A stretch of 43,903 bases of DNA, from the NCBI GenBank assembly GCA_014762635.1, contig JABURR010000041.1, positions 1 to 43,903 on the forward strand, read 5' to 3'. Origin of the DNA: Paracoccaceae bacterium. Its GTDB lineage: Bacteria > Pseudomonadota > Alphaproteobacteria > Rhodobacterales > Rhodobacteraceae. A model generated the notes under the pieces. That model did no database searches and was not told the origin of the DNA. It saw only the letters and a list, made by a program, of their open reading frames with translations. Shown piece by piece: positions 18,001-24,925 of this stretch. The position numbers and the translations under genes are program-made. The stretch's first letter is position 1, and each line of letters starts with the position of its first letter.

Positions 18001-18567
18001 AGGCTTGCCAGCAGCAGCCCCATAGGCATCCTTAAACGCAGCCAGCTGGCCGCGATCATCGAGGTCACGCTCAAACTGCGCGATATGGGGCAGCTTGCCG
18101 TAGTAGCCGCAGGCTTCGTCAAAGACCTTCTGGAACACTGAGAGTAGCGCATCCACATCGGTCTTGGAGATAACATCCGCCTTCTGGTCGATGTTGAAAA
18201 GGATCGACTTTGAGGGCACGGAGACCGCCTTGCGCAAAGCGCCCAAAAGCATGGGCTGATCGATTAGCTTCTCCTCGAAAATGTCAAAAGCCCGCGTGCC
18301 ATCGACTTCTCGGTTTTCCATGAGAAGGGCCAGCATCTTCAAGAGGTGCGACTTACCGGAACCAAAGAAGCCAGAAATCCAGACCCCATTGGCAGTGTCG
18401 TAGTTATTATAGGCATCAAGGAAGGTCTCGAGGCGTTTGCCAATTTCATCGGTGATGACATACTCGTCGAGTTCGATGCGCAGGCTTGCTTCATCGTCAG
18501 CCTTGATCACGCCATCAATCGGGCGGTCGACAGGCTTGGCGAAAATGTTTCTCAGAGAAGTGGTCAT
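15046..18567 (-). CDS. brxC: BrxC, BREX P-loop ATPase
   Basis: An 1173-aa ATPase of the BrxC/PglY (DUF499-like) family. Walker A is GFFGSGKS (66-73) after 'NGVWIS', and Walker B lies in FFVDEVGQY (256-264). The rest is long and largely helical with no other domain I can name; the C-terminal ~50 residues include a Pro/Ala/Gln linker ('ATQPQPNPGIG') before a short end segment. BrxC is a core component of the BREX complex and may act in DNA handling or complex remodelling. Its start is 4 bases after the brxB stop. Length and motifs are normal. Confidence 0.95.
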   Translation of the reverse strand: MTTSLRNIFAKPVDRPIDGVIKADDEASLRIELDEYVITDEIGKRLETFLDAYNNYDTANGVWISGFFGSGKSHLLKMLALLMENREVDGTRAFDIFEEKLIDQPMLLGALRKAVSVPSKSILFNIDQKADVISKTDVDALLSVFQKVFDEACGYYGKLPHIAQFERDLDDRGQLAAFKDAYGAAAGKPWERGREQAALERKNIATAFASVTGGDPADAADILGQYRADTRVSIEDFANKVKAWIDQQAPKFRLNFFVDEVGQYIAENVKLMTNLQTIAESLNTKCKGQAWVIVTSQQDMEAIIGDGTAFQSQDFSKIMARFGVKMPLNSADVAEVIQRRLLSKTDEGQVRLGNLHDREENNLKTLFDFTDGSIKLKNFDGRAHFVSSYPFPPYQYMLFQMAITSLSQHNAFEGKHSSVGERSMLGVFQEVAKKMADQPVGGLATFDLMFEGIRTALKSAVQQSIQIAEKEIQDIDPFAVRVLKALFLVKYVKEFKPTVRNISVLLLSEFDTDQIKQRRKIEEALSFLERNTLIQRNGEVYEFLTNEEKDVEAEIKALDVDPSELSKEMETLAFDTILRHRKIKHLTTGNEYSFSRKLDDHLLGREHELSINLISPFNDDVASPEAVRMRNVSREELAVVLQADVRFIRDLTLFKQTDKFIRQARAGSEQPGRDRIVAEKGDQNSRRYKDLELRLRKLMAEARMFVRGDELDIGGEEPQERIVKGFQGLVDKVYVNLPMLRGVTYSEADILKAATPESGLFGDNGEGLTEAEQDVLNYVQSQARIGVKVSVKYLTERFGAKPYGWPVTAVLCLAASLSGKGKLEARSDSTVLERAKLAKALNNSHALANVLLTPQTEFTSAQIRKAKELYKELFDLPTDGTDARTIGAEWLESTRTLSEELGKLLAQKAQYPFVVALEPLAAKVAAMVGKPATWYITEPAAQENDLLDAKEDVLDKVRSFMGGAQREIYDDARDFLRDQEANISYVDAVAGEALARTLADPACYRGTAIQSLKTELYALKDRVELTVLEERKAVITAIDECSAKVAQTPEFQALSADDQAHIKRNIDSHKAGLDSVKMIPILRDRANGAKLDLLPRILAEVERLSRPATQPQPNPGIGETPAPAPQPTYVNASEIKVGFVKPYLTEEADVEQYVDAMKNTLLEQIRAGKKVIV

Positions 18568-18571
18568 CCGG

Positions 18572-19174
18572 TCAGACCTCGTAGTTCAGAATGTTAAAAG
18601 CACGGTAATATTTGTCGTCATGCAGCAACCCGAAGAGATCGAGGGATCCCCCCGTCGCTGTGGAGTGAGTGTAGCTGCCGGGAAAGAACAGGACTGTTGG
18701 CTTGTCTTTGGCGGTGCTCTGGAGGTTGTTGAGCACATTGTGCGAGCGGATATACGGATAGACTTCGCCCACACCGGAGAGAAAGATTACGTCATGCGGC
18801 TGAGCGGCGATAGCCGCACCAATCTTTGGGATCAGGTGTTCATGGACGTCAAGAACGCCCTGCAAAAGCTCGCGCAGCTCTGACTTGTCCATCTCAGGCT
18901 CTGCGGCAAGGACGTCTTCGAGGATGCCGCGTTCCTCGAGAAGCCCAAGGGAGATTTCGTAGAGGCTCAGGTCGAGCGCTGTCACACCCGCATGAGCGAT
19001 CCGCTCGATCAGATCGCGCCGGTCCTCGATCATTGTGCCGCCTTCTTCCGCCGGGAACGGGCAGATGAAAAATGGCACTTCGTTGCCGAGGCCTTGCTTG
19101 GTCAGGAACCGTTCGCTGGTGATGACCCGGTAGAGGTGCTCGGCGCGTTCCTTACGTGACAACTGCGGGATCAT
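18572..19174 (-). CDS. brxB: BrxB, BREX protein (DUF1788)
   Basis: A 200-aa protein of the BrxB family. Visible features include 'FFICPFPAEEG' and 'DVIFLSGVGEVYPYIRSHNV', then 'KPTVLFFPGSY', which are conserved blocks of this family, and a C-terminus ending 'AFNILNYEV'. BrxB is part of every type 1 BREX locus and is needed for defence in tested systems; its biochemical role is unclear. It overlaps brxA by 4 bases (ATGA), and its stop is 4 bases before the brxC start. Confidence 0.93.
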   Translation of the reverse strand: MIPQLSRKERAEHLYRVITSERFLTKQGLGNEVPFFICPFPAEEGGTMIEDRRDLIERIAHAGVTALDLSLYEISLGLLEERGILEDVLAAEPEMDKSELRELLQGVLDVHEHLIPKIGAAIAAQPHDVIFLSGVGEVYPYIRSHNVLNNLQSTAKDKPTVLFFPGSYTHSTATGGSLDLFGLLHDDKYYRAFNILNYEV

Positions 19175-19815
19175 GATGAGCCTCCCTCGATCGCAACGCC
19201 AGGGAACACCGCAAGATCGGTGGGGTCGGTCGCCTCAATTATCTGCCGCAACTGCGCCGAGAGATAAGTCGACTGGATCCGGTTATCGCCAGAGATAACG
19301 CCAGCTTCCCGCATCATGCGGAACAGGATCTGCCGGAGCTTGTTGCGGGTGCTGTCACTGATCGAGGCCAACCCCTCATTCCAATCGGCTTTGGCATCAA
19401 AGAATATGTCGAAGCTCTCGAGCGGCAGGTCCAGCTGATAGGCGAGATACCGATCACAAATGACCTCAACAGCGAACTCACGCACGAACCTGTAAGCCCG
19501 ACATGTGGCGATCCACAGTAGGTGTTGTTGTTCTTGTCGACCGGGCCCACTGACGAAAAAACGGATCTCGTCTTCGGTCAGCGTCATCAGGCGGTTGACG
19601 ATTTCGCGGAGGGTGCGCCGGTTTGAAGCCGCCTTCGGCAAAGACGTCGCTCCCTCTTCGAGCGCGCGTGAAAGCGTTACTTTCCAATCTTCACCAATCA
19701 CGTGCAGTTCGGCGACGATCACGCTCTCATTCAGAAACAGCCCCCCAGAGGTGAATGACATTTTGTAGGGCTGATGGTTTGCTCCGAAGTCTGCTTTTCG
19801 TGCTGCCATGGTCAT
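19171..19815 (-). CDS. brxA: BrxA, BREX protein (DUF1819)
   Basis: A 214-aa protein of the BrxA (DUF1819) family, an all-helical fold similar to the RNA-binding antitermination factor NusB. 'YKMSFTSGGLFLNES' near the start and 'LLWIATCRAYRFVREFA' in the middle are typical. It begins at ATG 19815 overlapping the brxR stop (4 bases); a second ATG 6 bases in is also possible. BrxA binds DNA in studied systems, but its task in exclusion is not defined. Confidence 0.93.
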   Translation of the reverse strand: MTMAARKADFGANHQPYKMSFTSGGLFLNESVIVAELHVIGEDWKVTLSRALEEGATSLPKAASNRRTLREIVNRLMTLTEDEIRFFVSGPGRQEQQHLLWIATCRAYRFVREFAVEVICDRYLAYQLDLPLESFDIFFDAKADWNEGLASISDSTRNKLRQILFRMMREAGVISGDNRIQSTYLSAQLRQIIEATDPTDLAVFPGVAIEGGSS

Positions 19816-20666
19816 CCAACGACCTCGTCTCGATTCAACAGCACGATCTGCTGGTCCTGCGGTTTTCGAGCGGCGGGGTCGGTATCAAGCCCCAGCCTCT
19901 TAAGCGCGTAGAACAACAGCGCGCGGCGGACCACGATCTGCGCGCGGCCCGCCTCCATGCCGTAATCCATCTCTATCGCGCGGCGTTGGTTGTCGGAGAG
20001 GTCCGGATGCGGCCCAATCTCGAGCACGACGTCTGTGTGCCAAGCGGCATCGGAGCCATGGTCTGACGTAACAGGCCCTTGATCCCCGACCTCCACAATG
20101 CGTGAGAGGAGAAAATCCTTGAAGACCTGGTCATTCTGGCAAAACGCACGGGCATGCCAACGAAAGCCGTCAAATGCGAGAGCGTGAGGCTCAATCCAGC
20201 GCGCGTTTGGCTCAGGGCGCGACATCGACTGATAGGTCACCTGTAAGGCGGCCGGCAAACGGATCGCCGCAAGAACATCGCGCAGCGTTTCAGGCGCCAC
20301 ACCTCGGGCAGGTGTCGGCGTTGCTCCAAAGCCCGGAAAGACGCTGATCCAGCTTTGCTCCGCGCTCACCAGCCCCTGATCAACGGCCCGCAGCTGTGCG
20401 AAGTACTCCTCTGCATCCGGCTTGAGATATTTGGGCTTGAATTGTTTGCCGCGCAGGTAGGTGCGCAGGCTCTTGTCATAGACGAGGTTCCGCTTGGCCT
20501 GATCGATATAGGCGTTCAGGTCCAGCGACGCCTGCTGTGTTGAAACCCCGAACGCGTCCATCAAATCCCCTCGGTTTATCCGCCCCTGCCAGAACAGGCG
20601 AAACTCGATGAACTCATATCGACGTTCGACACCCCAGTTCAGCTGCTTGCCCTTCTTGCGAGTCAC
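19812..20666 (-). CDS. brxR: BrxR, WYL-domain regulator of BREX
   Basis: A 284-aa regulator and the first gene of the BREX operon. It has an N-terminal winged HTH ('LMDAFGVSTQQASLDLNAYI', about 35-55), a central WYL domain ('VTYQSMSRPEPNARWIEP') and a C-terminal WCX-like part. BrxR proteins repress BREX by binding an inverted repeat upstream of themselves. The start is GTG 20666, with GAGGG (20677-20673 on the minus strand) 6 bases upstream. It is a paralogue of the WYL protein at 5340-6158. Autoregulation through the palindromes in 20690-20785 is inferred. Confidence 0.93.
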   Translation of the reverse strand: MTRKKGKQLNWGVERRYEFIEFRLFWQGRINRGDLMDAFGVSTQQASLDLNAYIDQAKRNLVYDKSLRTYLRGKQFKPKYLKPDAEEYFAQLRAVDQGLVSAEQSWISVFPGFGATPTPARGVAPETLRDVLAAIRLPAALQVTYQSMSRPEPNARWIEPHALAFDGFRWHARAFCQNDQVFKDFLLSRIVEVGDQGPVTSDHGSDAAWHTDVVLEIGPHPDLSDNQRRAIEMDYGMEAGRAQIVVRRALLFYALKRLGLDTDPAARKPQDQQIVLLNRDEVVG

Positions 20667-20691
20667 TTAGTGCCCTCATCTATATGTCGCA

Positions 20692-20718
20692 AATCTACAC
20701 GCGTCCAGTTTTTAGATT
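20692..20718. promoter_or_regulatory. inverted repeat upstream of brxR, possible BrxR operator
   Basis: AATCTA (20692-20697) and TAGATT (20713-20718) form a perfect 6-bp inverted repeat with 15 bases between, 26 bases upstream of the brxR GTG. The distance between half-site centres is about two helical turns, which suits a dimeric wHTH protein. No experimental or comparative support is available here. Confidence 0.35.
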
Positions 20719-20766
20719 GACTCACAAATCAGACCATATGACCCTTGAGGTGACAGGAAGTCGATT

Positions 20767-20784
20767 CGTGACAAGCCCGTCACG
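20767..20784. promoter_or_regulatory. inverted repeat CGTGAC-N6-GTCACG in divergent promoter region
   Basis: A perfect 6-bp inverted repeat with a 6-base spacer, in the 201-base gap between brxR and the peptidoglycan-binding gene. A further GTGAC half-site lies at about 20749-20753 in the same orientation as the left arm. This is a second candidate operator for BrxR or for control of the transfer-region gene at 20868. The rest of the gap holds no gene. Confidence 0.4.
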
Positions 20785-20867
20785 TTATTAGACGTATCAC
20801 AAACTTGGGGGCTCGCCCCAGCATTACCCTCCCGCACCGCTCACTGGAAGGGAAAAGGAGCTTTTGC

Positions 20868-22166
20868 ATGACGATACTTCGTACGCTCACCGCATCCTTG
20901 TTGATCAGCACCTGCCTGACGGCAGGCGCTGTCGCACAAGAAAGCTCTCCGCTGGACGCAGAAATTACAGCGATCGACAGCCAGATTTCCGAAGTCGATG
21001 CGACGATCTCCCGCTATGAAGGGGGATTGATCCGTATGCTGGCCGAGAGCCGCCGCGAGGCTCTGCTTCTGTTGCGTACGGTCGTGGAGGCACGACGTGA
21101 GGCAGAAGCCGCGGGCGCGATGATCGAAGTCACCGTACCGGCGGTAGAGCCAGATCCAGAGCGCGCCGAGCTGCTTCTAGGAGAAATGGCCGCACAACAG
21201 AGTCGTGTCGAGACCGCAGAGCGAGAAGCGGCCTCGGCAGGCGGATTGATCCAGGCGGTGGCCCTGAGCCGCGTGGAAACGGAAAAGCTCACGCTTGCTC
21301 AACTGCAAATGGCCTATCTGCAGGCCCGTTACGGCATCGCCTTCCCGGTGACACCGACCGTGACAAATTCAGCGCCGCCCATAACCGACCCAACTTCACC
21401 CGCTGCCATAAGCCAAGGCGAAGGGGTCGTTGAGACCGCACTGCCTTGGGCTGACCCAAACCATCCAGACATCGACTACAGCCTTGCGCCCTTCGAGCGG
21501 GCGCATAGTGAAGGGGACCGGATCTCGGGCTGGTGGGTGATCAATGAAGAGCGTGCAGCAATCGACGACAGCCCATCGGTGGTTGCCATCAACTACTCGG
21601 CCTATGACCCACGCAGCTTCGGTGGTCCTACAGCTTTACTTGCGCAGTGCCGTGAGGGCGAAACGTCTGTGGTATTCGTCCAGGACGACTTCTTGATGAG
21701 TGCCGTACGCCGGGATTCGTTCGACATCACCTACCGGATCGACAGCAATCCTGCGCAATCTACGCGCTGGAACGAGTTGACCAATAACAAGGGGGCCGGG
21801 CTCTTCGGCTCTGGCTCGGAGGGGTTCCTGCGCGGCCTTTACGATGCTGAAGCCTTCTTCATCCGTCTTACGGACGGCAATGGCAGACGGTACGATGCAG
21901 AATTTGATCTCGCCGGAATTCAGGATGCGATCGAGGCCGTGGCTGGTGCCTGCGGGTGGTCGACGCTCGATCTCTCGCCCGACGACTACCGCGCGATCCA
22001 GACTCTCCTGAACGCCGGCGGGTTTGAAGCGGGCACCCCGGACGGGGTCTGGGGTAACGGCTCGCGGAATGCGATGCGCGCATTCCAGGAGCAAAGGGGC
22101 TTGCCAGCGTCTGGCGCGCCAGATCGCGCAACCCTCGAGGCATTGGGCGTCCAGCCCGGCGAATAG
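20868..22166 (+). CDS. exported peptidoglycan-binding protein
   Basis: A 432-aa protein with a signal peptide (first ~23 residues, ending 'AGAVAQ'). A helical, Glu/Ala/Arg-rich coiled-coil section follows (about 25-150), then a Pro/Thr-rich linker, a beta-rich central domain, and a C-terminal peptidoglycan-binding (PGB_1) domain: 'IQTLLNAGGFEAGTPDGVWG' then 'AMRAFQEQRGLPASG'. ATG 20868 is chosen because AAAGGAG precedes it by 7 bases and the signal peptide starts there; a longer frame from 20805 lacks a ribosome site. It probably acts in the periplasm, anchoring to the cell wall where the VirB channel crosses. It opens the plus-strand transfer region. Confidence 0.82.
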   Translation: MTILRTLTASLLISTCLTAGAVAQESSPLDAEITAIDSQISEVDATISRYEGGLIRMLAESRREALLLLRTVVEARREAEAAGAMIEVTVPAVEPDPERAELLLGEMAAQQSRVETAEREAASAGGLIQAVALSRVETEKLTLAQLQMAYLQARYGIAFPVTPTVTNSAPPITDPTSPAAISQGEGVVETALPWADPNHPDIDYSLAPFERAHSEGDRISGWWVINEERAAIDDSPSVVAINYSAYDPRSFGGPTALLAQCREGETSVVFVQDDFLMSAVRRDSFDITYRIDSNPAQSTRWNELTNNKGAGLFGSGSEGFLRGLYDAEAFFIRLTDGNGRRYDAEFDLAGIQDAIEAVAGACGWSTLDLSPDDYRAIQTLLNAGGFEAGTPDGVWGNGSRNAMRAFQEQRGLPASGAPDRATLEALGVQPGE

Positions 22167-22269
22167 CAACCTTGCCCACACAGCCCTGGCTCAAAATCCT
22201 CCTGTCTTGTTGCAGTGGCCAACCGGCGGCTTCACAGGGCTTTAGTGTTCATTGCAGGATGATCCGTTT

Positions 22270-22785
22270 ATGTCTGGTCACCTTTTCTCAAAACAGTTTC
22301 GTCTTATGCGCTGTCTACTCGGCTTCCTTCTGTTCTGGTTTGCTGCCGTCCCACAGGCACATGCCGATCGGTTGACCGGCGTTGCCAGTGTCATCGATGG
22401 CGATACTCTGGAAATCCGTGGACAGCGCATCCGGTTGCATGGGATCGATGCACCTGAAAGCCGACAAGTTTGCGCCACGGCCGAGGGTCAGCGCTGGCGC
22501 TGCGGACAACAAGCGGCACTGTCCCTCGCCGACAGGATCGACCGTCGGCAGGTCAGCTGCACCGTGCGCGATATCGACCGCTATGGCCGCTTCATTGCGG
22601 TCTGTCATCAAGATGGTACCGATCTGAACGCCTGGCTTGTGCGTGAAGGGTGGGCCGTGGCTTATCGCCGATACAGCCGCGACTACATCCGCGATGAGAC
22701 CGAAGCCAGATCCGCACGGCGCAATATATGGTCCGGACGCTTTGACATGCCGTGGGACTGGCGGCGCGCGCAACGTGGTGGATGA
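22270..22785 (+). CDS. exported thermonuclease-family (SNase-like) nuclease
   Basis: A 171-aa protein with a hydrophobic signal peptide ('LLGFLLFWFAAVPQAHA') and a staphylococcal-nuclease-like OB fold. 'VIDGDTLEIRGQRIRLHGID' then APESRQ gives the Asp and Arg of the active site; 'DIDRYGRFIAVC' and 'LNAWLVREGWAVAYRRYSRD' complete the family pattern. This group hydrolyses DNA or RNA in the periplasm or outside the cell. ATG 22270 has AGGATG about 10 bases upstream; a TTG at 22252 is an alternative. Thermonucleases are frequent in transfer regions of alphaproteobacterial plasmids; the role is unknown (entry exclusion, competence or nutrient release are all guesses). Confidence 0.9.
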   Translation: MSGHLFSKQFRLMRCLLGFLLFWFAAVPQAHADRLTGVASVIDGDTLEIRGQRIRLHGIDAPESRQVCATAEGQRWRCGQQAALSLADRIDRRQVSCTVRDIDRYGRFIAVCHQDGTDLNAWLVREGWAVAYRRYSRDYIRDETEARSARRNIWSGRFDMPWDWRRAQRGG

Positions 22786-22855
22786 CGACGGGCGACGCTG
22801 TCAGCTCACGATCTTGCTGATCTCCGCAGCCACAAACTGTGTCACCAATGTTGCA

Positions 22856-22865
22856 ATAGTATATT
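22856..22865 (+). promoter_or_regulatory. ATAGTATATT motif, copy 1
   Basis: ATAGTATATT followed by T-TC sits 42 bases before the ATG of the secreted protein at 22907. The same 10-mer, also followed by N-TC, occurs on the opposite strand at 24926-24935 in the divergent promoter before the virB operon. Nearby TTGCAA (22851-22856) and TATGCT (22874-22879) could form a promoter. A shared operator is possible. Confidence 0.3.
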
Positions 22866-22906
22866 TTCGTATGTATGCTGGGTGAAGATCGTCAAGGGTC
22901 ATTGCC

Positions 22907-23662
22907 ATGCGTTTCGAATTCAAAAACCTCCCTCTGGTGGCCTTTTTAGCTCTCGCCTTGACCGGCCCAACAGTTCCGACACAAGCACGCGCCCAAACCT
23001 ATCAGATCGATTGTGCCATCCTGCTGTGTTTGTCCGGTGGATGGCCAGCTTCCGTGCCCTGCGCCCGCGCACGGGCCGAGTTCATCCGGCGCATAACTCC
23101 ATGGCCGGTGGAGCCGCCGCTTCAGATTTGGCGCTGCCCGATGGGTGCGTCTTACGATGGACCTGCTAGATCGCGGCCCACGGAGCGGATCTTCGATGCC
23201 CTATATGGTGATTCAGGAACCCCTCCAAACTCTTCAACCCCGCTCTTTGATCAGGCCGCCACAACAAGCGGCACGCTCGGGTTCAGAGGCTCCAACGCGG
23301 CCTGGGACAACCTCGTGCGGGCTGACTACGCCCTCCAGCTTGTAGAAGACCGCGCCGATATCGATATCAGCGGGCCGGAGTTCAATTTCGTGCGCTCCAT
23401 CCGCGTCTTTGACGTTCGTTACGCCCGCCAGCATGAATCGGGGCGAGATGGCGACTGCAACCGCAGCGCCGTCGTTGTCCTCGGCACCTACGGGATCCAG
23501 GGCGATTTTTCATGGAGGGCGTCGTCACCCGCAGCGCTTCCCGCGGCACATGCCGGTCTCGAGCGATGGGGCGAGCACTGCCCGAGCATTTATCACAGAT
23601 CCGTCTTCGTTGAGTGGCGTGACTATAGCGGGAATTACGGCTTTGAGCAGGTCAATTACTGA
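22907..23662 (+). CDS. secreted protein of unknown function
   Basis: A 251-aa protein with a clear signal peptide ('LVAFLALALTGPTVPTQARA'). The mature part has several Cys residues (for example 'IDCAILLCLSG' and 'VPCARARAEF', 'WRCPMG', 'RDGDCNRSA', 'GEHCPS'), consistent with periplasmic disulphides. No domain is recognised. The gene lies between the nuclease and the XRE gene and shares an upstream 10-mer with the virB operon promoter region, so it is probably part of the transfer regulon. ATG 22907 is the first start in frame that leaves the signal peptide intact. Confidence 0.75.
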   Translation: MRFEFKNLPLVAFLALALTGPTVPTQARAQTYQIDCAILLCLSGGWPASVPCARARAEFIRRITPWPVEPPLQIWRCPMGASYDGPARSRPTERIFDALYGDSGTPPNSSTPLFDQAATTSGTLGFRGSNAAWDNLVRADYALQLVEDRADIDISGPEFNFVRSIRVFDVRYARQHESGRDGDCNRSAVVVLGTYGIQGDFSWRASSPAALPAAHAGLERWGEHCPSIYHRSVFVEWRDYSGNYGFEQVNY

Positions 23663-23765
23663 CTGTTGAGGCGCAGCGACGTCGCGCAGAGCCTTGCACA
23701 AAATCAAACCTGGAATGCAGGGAAAACCACACAATCGAGGGCCATAAAGGCCATATTCTTCCATA

Positions 23766-23990
23766 TCAGTCGTAGCGACAATTAAGCTGCGTGAGAGACG
23801 CGAAGTCGATTTCAGCTTTATCGGCATCGCTAAGATCCGGGTAAATCCTTGAGACGCGCTGTGGGCCATGCATGTCCCACCGGATTGCCAGAGCACCTGT
23901 GTTCCAGCGATATACCCAGCCGACAATGGTTTCTTCATCGGCTGCAATCAAATTGGCGATCGCGACGCCTTCGACCTCAGTTTCGTTCAC
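23766..23990 (-). CDS. small conserved-looking protein, unknown
   Basis: A 74-aa acidic protein starting at GTG 23990, with AGGAAG 10 bases upstream on the minus strand. Sequence such as 'IVGWVYRWNTGALAIRWDMH' and 'SRIYPDLSDADKAEIDFASL' is protein-like, with alternating hydrophobics. It is cytoplasmic, having no signal or membrane segment. I do not recognise it. It lies downstream of the XRE gene on the same strand and might be co-transcribed, though a stem-loop at 24111-24138 separates them. Confidence 0.55.
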   Translation of the reverse strand: MNETEVEGVAIANLIAADEETIVGWVYRWNTGALAIRWDMHGPQRVSRIYPDLSDADKAEIDFASLTQLNCRYD

Positions 23991-24110
23991 TGTTTACTGA
24001 CTTCCTGCAATTTGGCGTTGCGGATAGCAGCTCAGATCCAAATCGTTTGCTGCAACCGTATGCCGGGCCTCGTTAAAATCGGTTGCTGTTCGTCTTCGCG
24101 GTAGCGAATT

Positions 24111-24138
24111 CACACCGGGAGAAGTCACCTCCCGTGTG
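24111..24138. terminator. stem-loop downstream of the XRE gene
   Basis: CACACCGGGAG (24111-24121) pairs with CTCCCGTGTG (24129-24138), leaving one bulged C and a 7-base loop. It begins about 20 bases after the XRE stop on the minus strand. There is no T-run, so it may be a weak or Rho-assisted terminator, or an mRNA end-stabilising hairpin. Confidence 0.4.
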
Positions 24139-24156
24139 CTCGATTGATGAAATCGG

Positions 24157-24414
24157 TTAAATCCTGTGGTCGGGCTCCGTGGCGGCTTCGACGATCGCCA
24201 AGACATCGAACGGGTCAAAGCCGATGGCGCGCGCCAGAACGACCAGTTCGACGACGTCGATCCGGCGTTCGCCGCTCTCAATGCGCGCCACGAGAGATTG
24301 ATGGCACTTGAGCCTGTCCGCCAAGTCGTCCTGGCCCAAGCCTGCGCTTTTGCGCGCGTCGACCAACGCCTGGCAGAGTGCCACCTGCCCTTTGCTTCTG
24401 ATTGTTTTTGCCAC
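24157..24414 (-). CDS. XRE-family transcriptional regulator
   Basis: An 85-aa protein made of a single Cro/CI-type HTH: 'ARKSAGLGQDDLADRLKCHQ' then 'SLVARIESGERRIDVVELVV', with the usual acidic C-terminal helix. The start is GTG 24414; an in-frame stop lies one codon further upstream (TGA, 24420-24418), so no longer form exists. Two palindromes sit directly upstream (24417-24435 and 24458-24474), which suggests autoregulation. Such small XRE proteins usually repress conjugation genes; here it sits between the secreted leader genes and the virB operon. Confidence 0.88.
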   Translation of the reverse strand: MAKTIRSKGQVALCQALVDARKSAGLGQDDLADRLKCHQSLVARIESGERRIDVVELVVLARAIGFDPFDVLAIVEAATEPDHRI

Positions 24415-24416
24415 GC

Positions 24417-24435
24417 GTCACATACCTTTTGTGAC
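24417..24435. promoter_or_regulatory. palindrome GTCACA-N7-TGTGAC at the XRE start
   Basis: Perfect 6-bp arms (24417-24422 and 24430-24435) three bases upstream of the XRE GTG codon. A repressor bound here would block its own translation initiation region or promoter. Spacing is suitable for an XRE dimer. Confidence 0.5.
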
Positions 24436-24457
24436 GTCGCTAGCGGATGAAATCTGT

Positions 24458-24474
24458 TATCTAAAAAGTAGATA
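24458..24474. promoter_or_regulatory. palindrome TATCTA-N5-TAGATA upstream of XRE
   Basis: Perfect 6-bp arms with a 5-base spacer, 44 bases before the XRE GTG and in an AT-rich stretch that could hold the promoter. The sequence differs from the first palindrome, so two different proteins may bind. The TAGAT core also occurs in the inverted repeat upstream of brxR (20692-20718). Confidence 0.45.
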
Positions 24475-24538
24475 TTTGAAGGTGTTATCGGCGTCTGGTT
24501 TCCACGGGCTGCTAGTCTGATGCTCCCAAGGCTGCCCA

Positions 24539-24832
24539 TCAATCCCCTACCAGTTGCAGAAATCGGCCATAGTCTTCGCTGACTTCCCGCGCTTCTTCGA
24601 ACGCGCGGGCGCGTTCGCTGTCGAGGCAACGGAAATAGCTCTGGATATCCTGGATGTAATTTTCGAAATCGCTGCGGATGATAGCCGCATAGTCCCGCGC
24701 GGCCTGCGAATCACTTGGCAGGAAGGGGCGGGGCGGGGCGAAGCAGGATTCCGCCAAAACCGGCCCGGGAACGCAGATCAGAAGGGCCAGAGCTTGCAAT
24801 GGGAGCAGGCATATCAACCTCGGGTTTCTCAA
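24539..24832 (-). CDS. small secreted protein of the transfer region
   Basis: A 97-aa protein with a signal peptide (residues ~1-28, 'LLPLQALALLICVPGPVLA') and a short mature part with two Cys ('ESCFAPPRPFLPSD', 'YFRCLDSERARAFEEAREV'). I chose TTG 24832 because AAGGAG lies 9 bases upstream and the signal peptide begins there; GTG 24859 would use codons that overlap this ribosome site. Similar small periplasmic proteins occur near virB clusters of Rhodobacteraceae; function unknown. It is divergent from the virB operon. Confidence 0.7.
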   Translation of the reverse strand: MRNPRLICLLPLQALALLICVPGPVLAESCFAPPRPFLPSDSQAARDYAAIIRSDFENYIQDIQSYFRCLDSERARAFEEAREVSEDYGRFLQLVGD

Positions 24833-24925
24833 ACCTGTTATCTCCTTGATCGCGGACACTGGCCGAGACTAGTGTTTGCGTGACCAAACTACAGCCAAAG
24901 CATGATATTACATCTTGCGGTTGAT

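Noticed and set aside
20679-20707. TGGACG-N17-TATAGA as a brxR promoter
   Set aside because: Matches are only 4 of 6 in each box, and transcription would begin inside or after the ribosome site.
22182-22241. AGCCCTG...CAGGGCT inverted repeat between the peptidoglycan-binding gene and the nuclease gene
   Set aside because: Arms are 7 bp but 46 bases apart, with no T-run; not a convincing terminator.
23676-23685. GCGACGTCGC palindrome after the secreted gene at 22907
   Set aside because: It has no loop and no T-run; a 10-base palindrome of this composition can occur by chance in GC-rich DNA.
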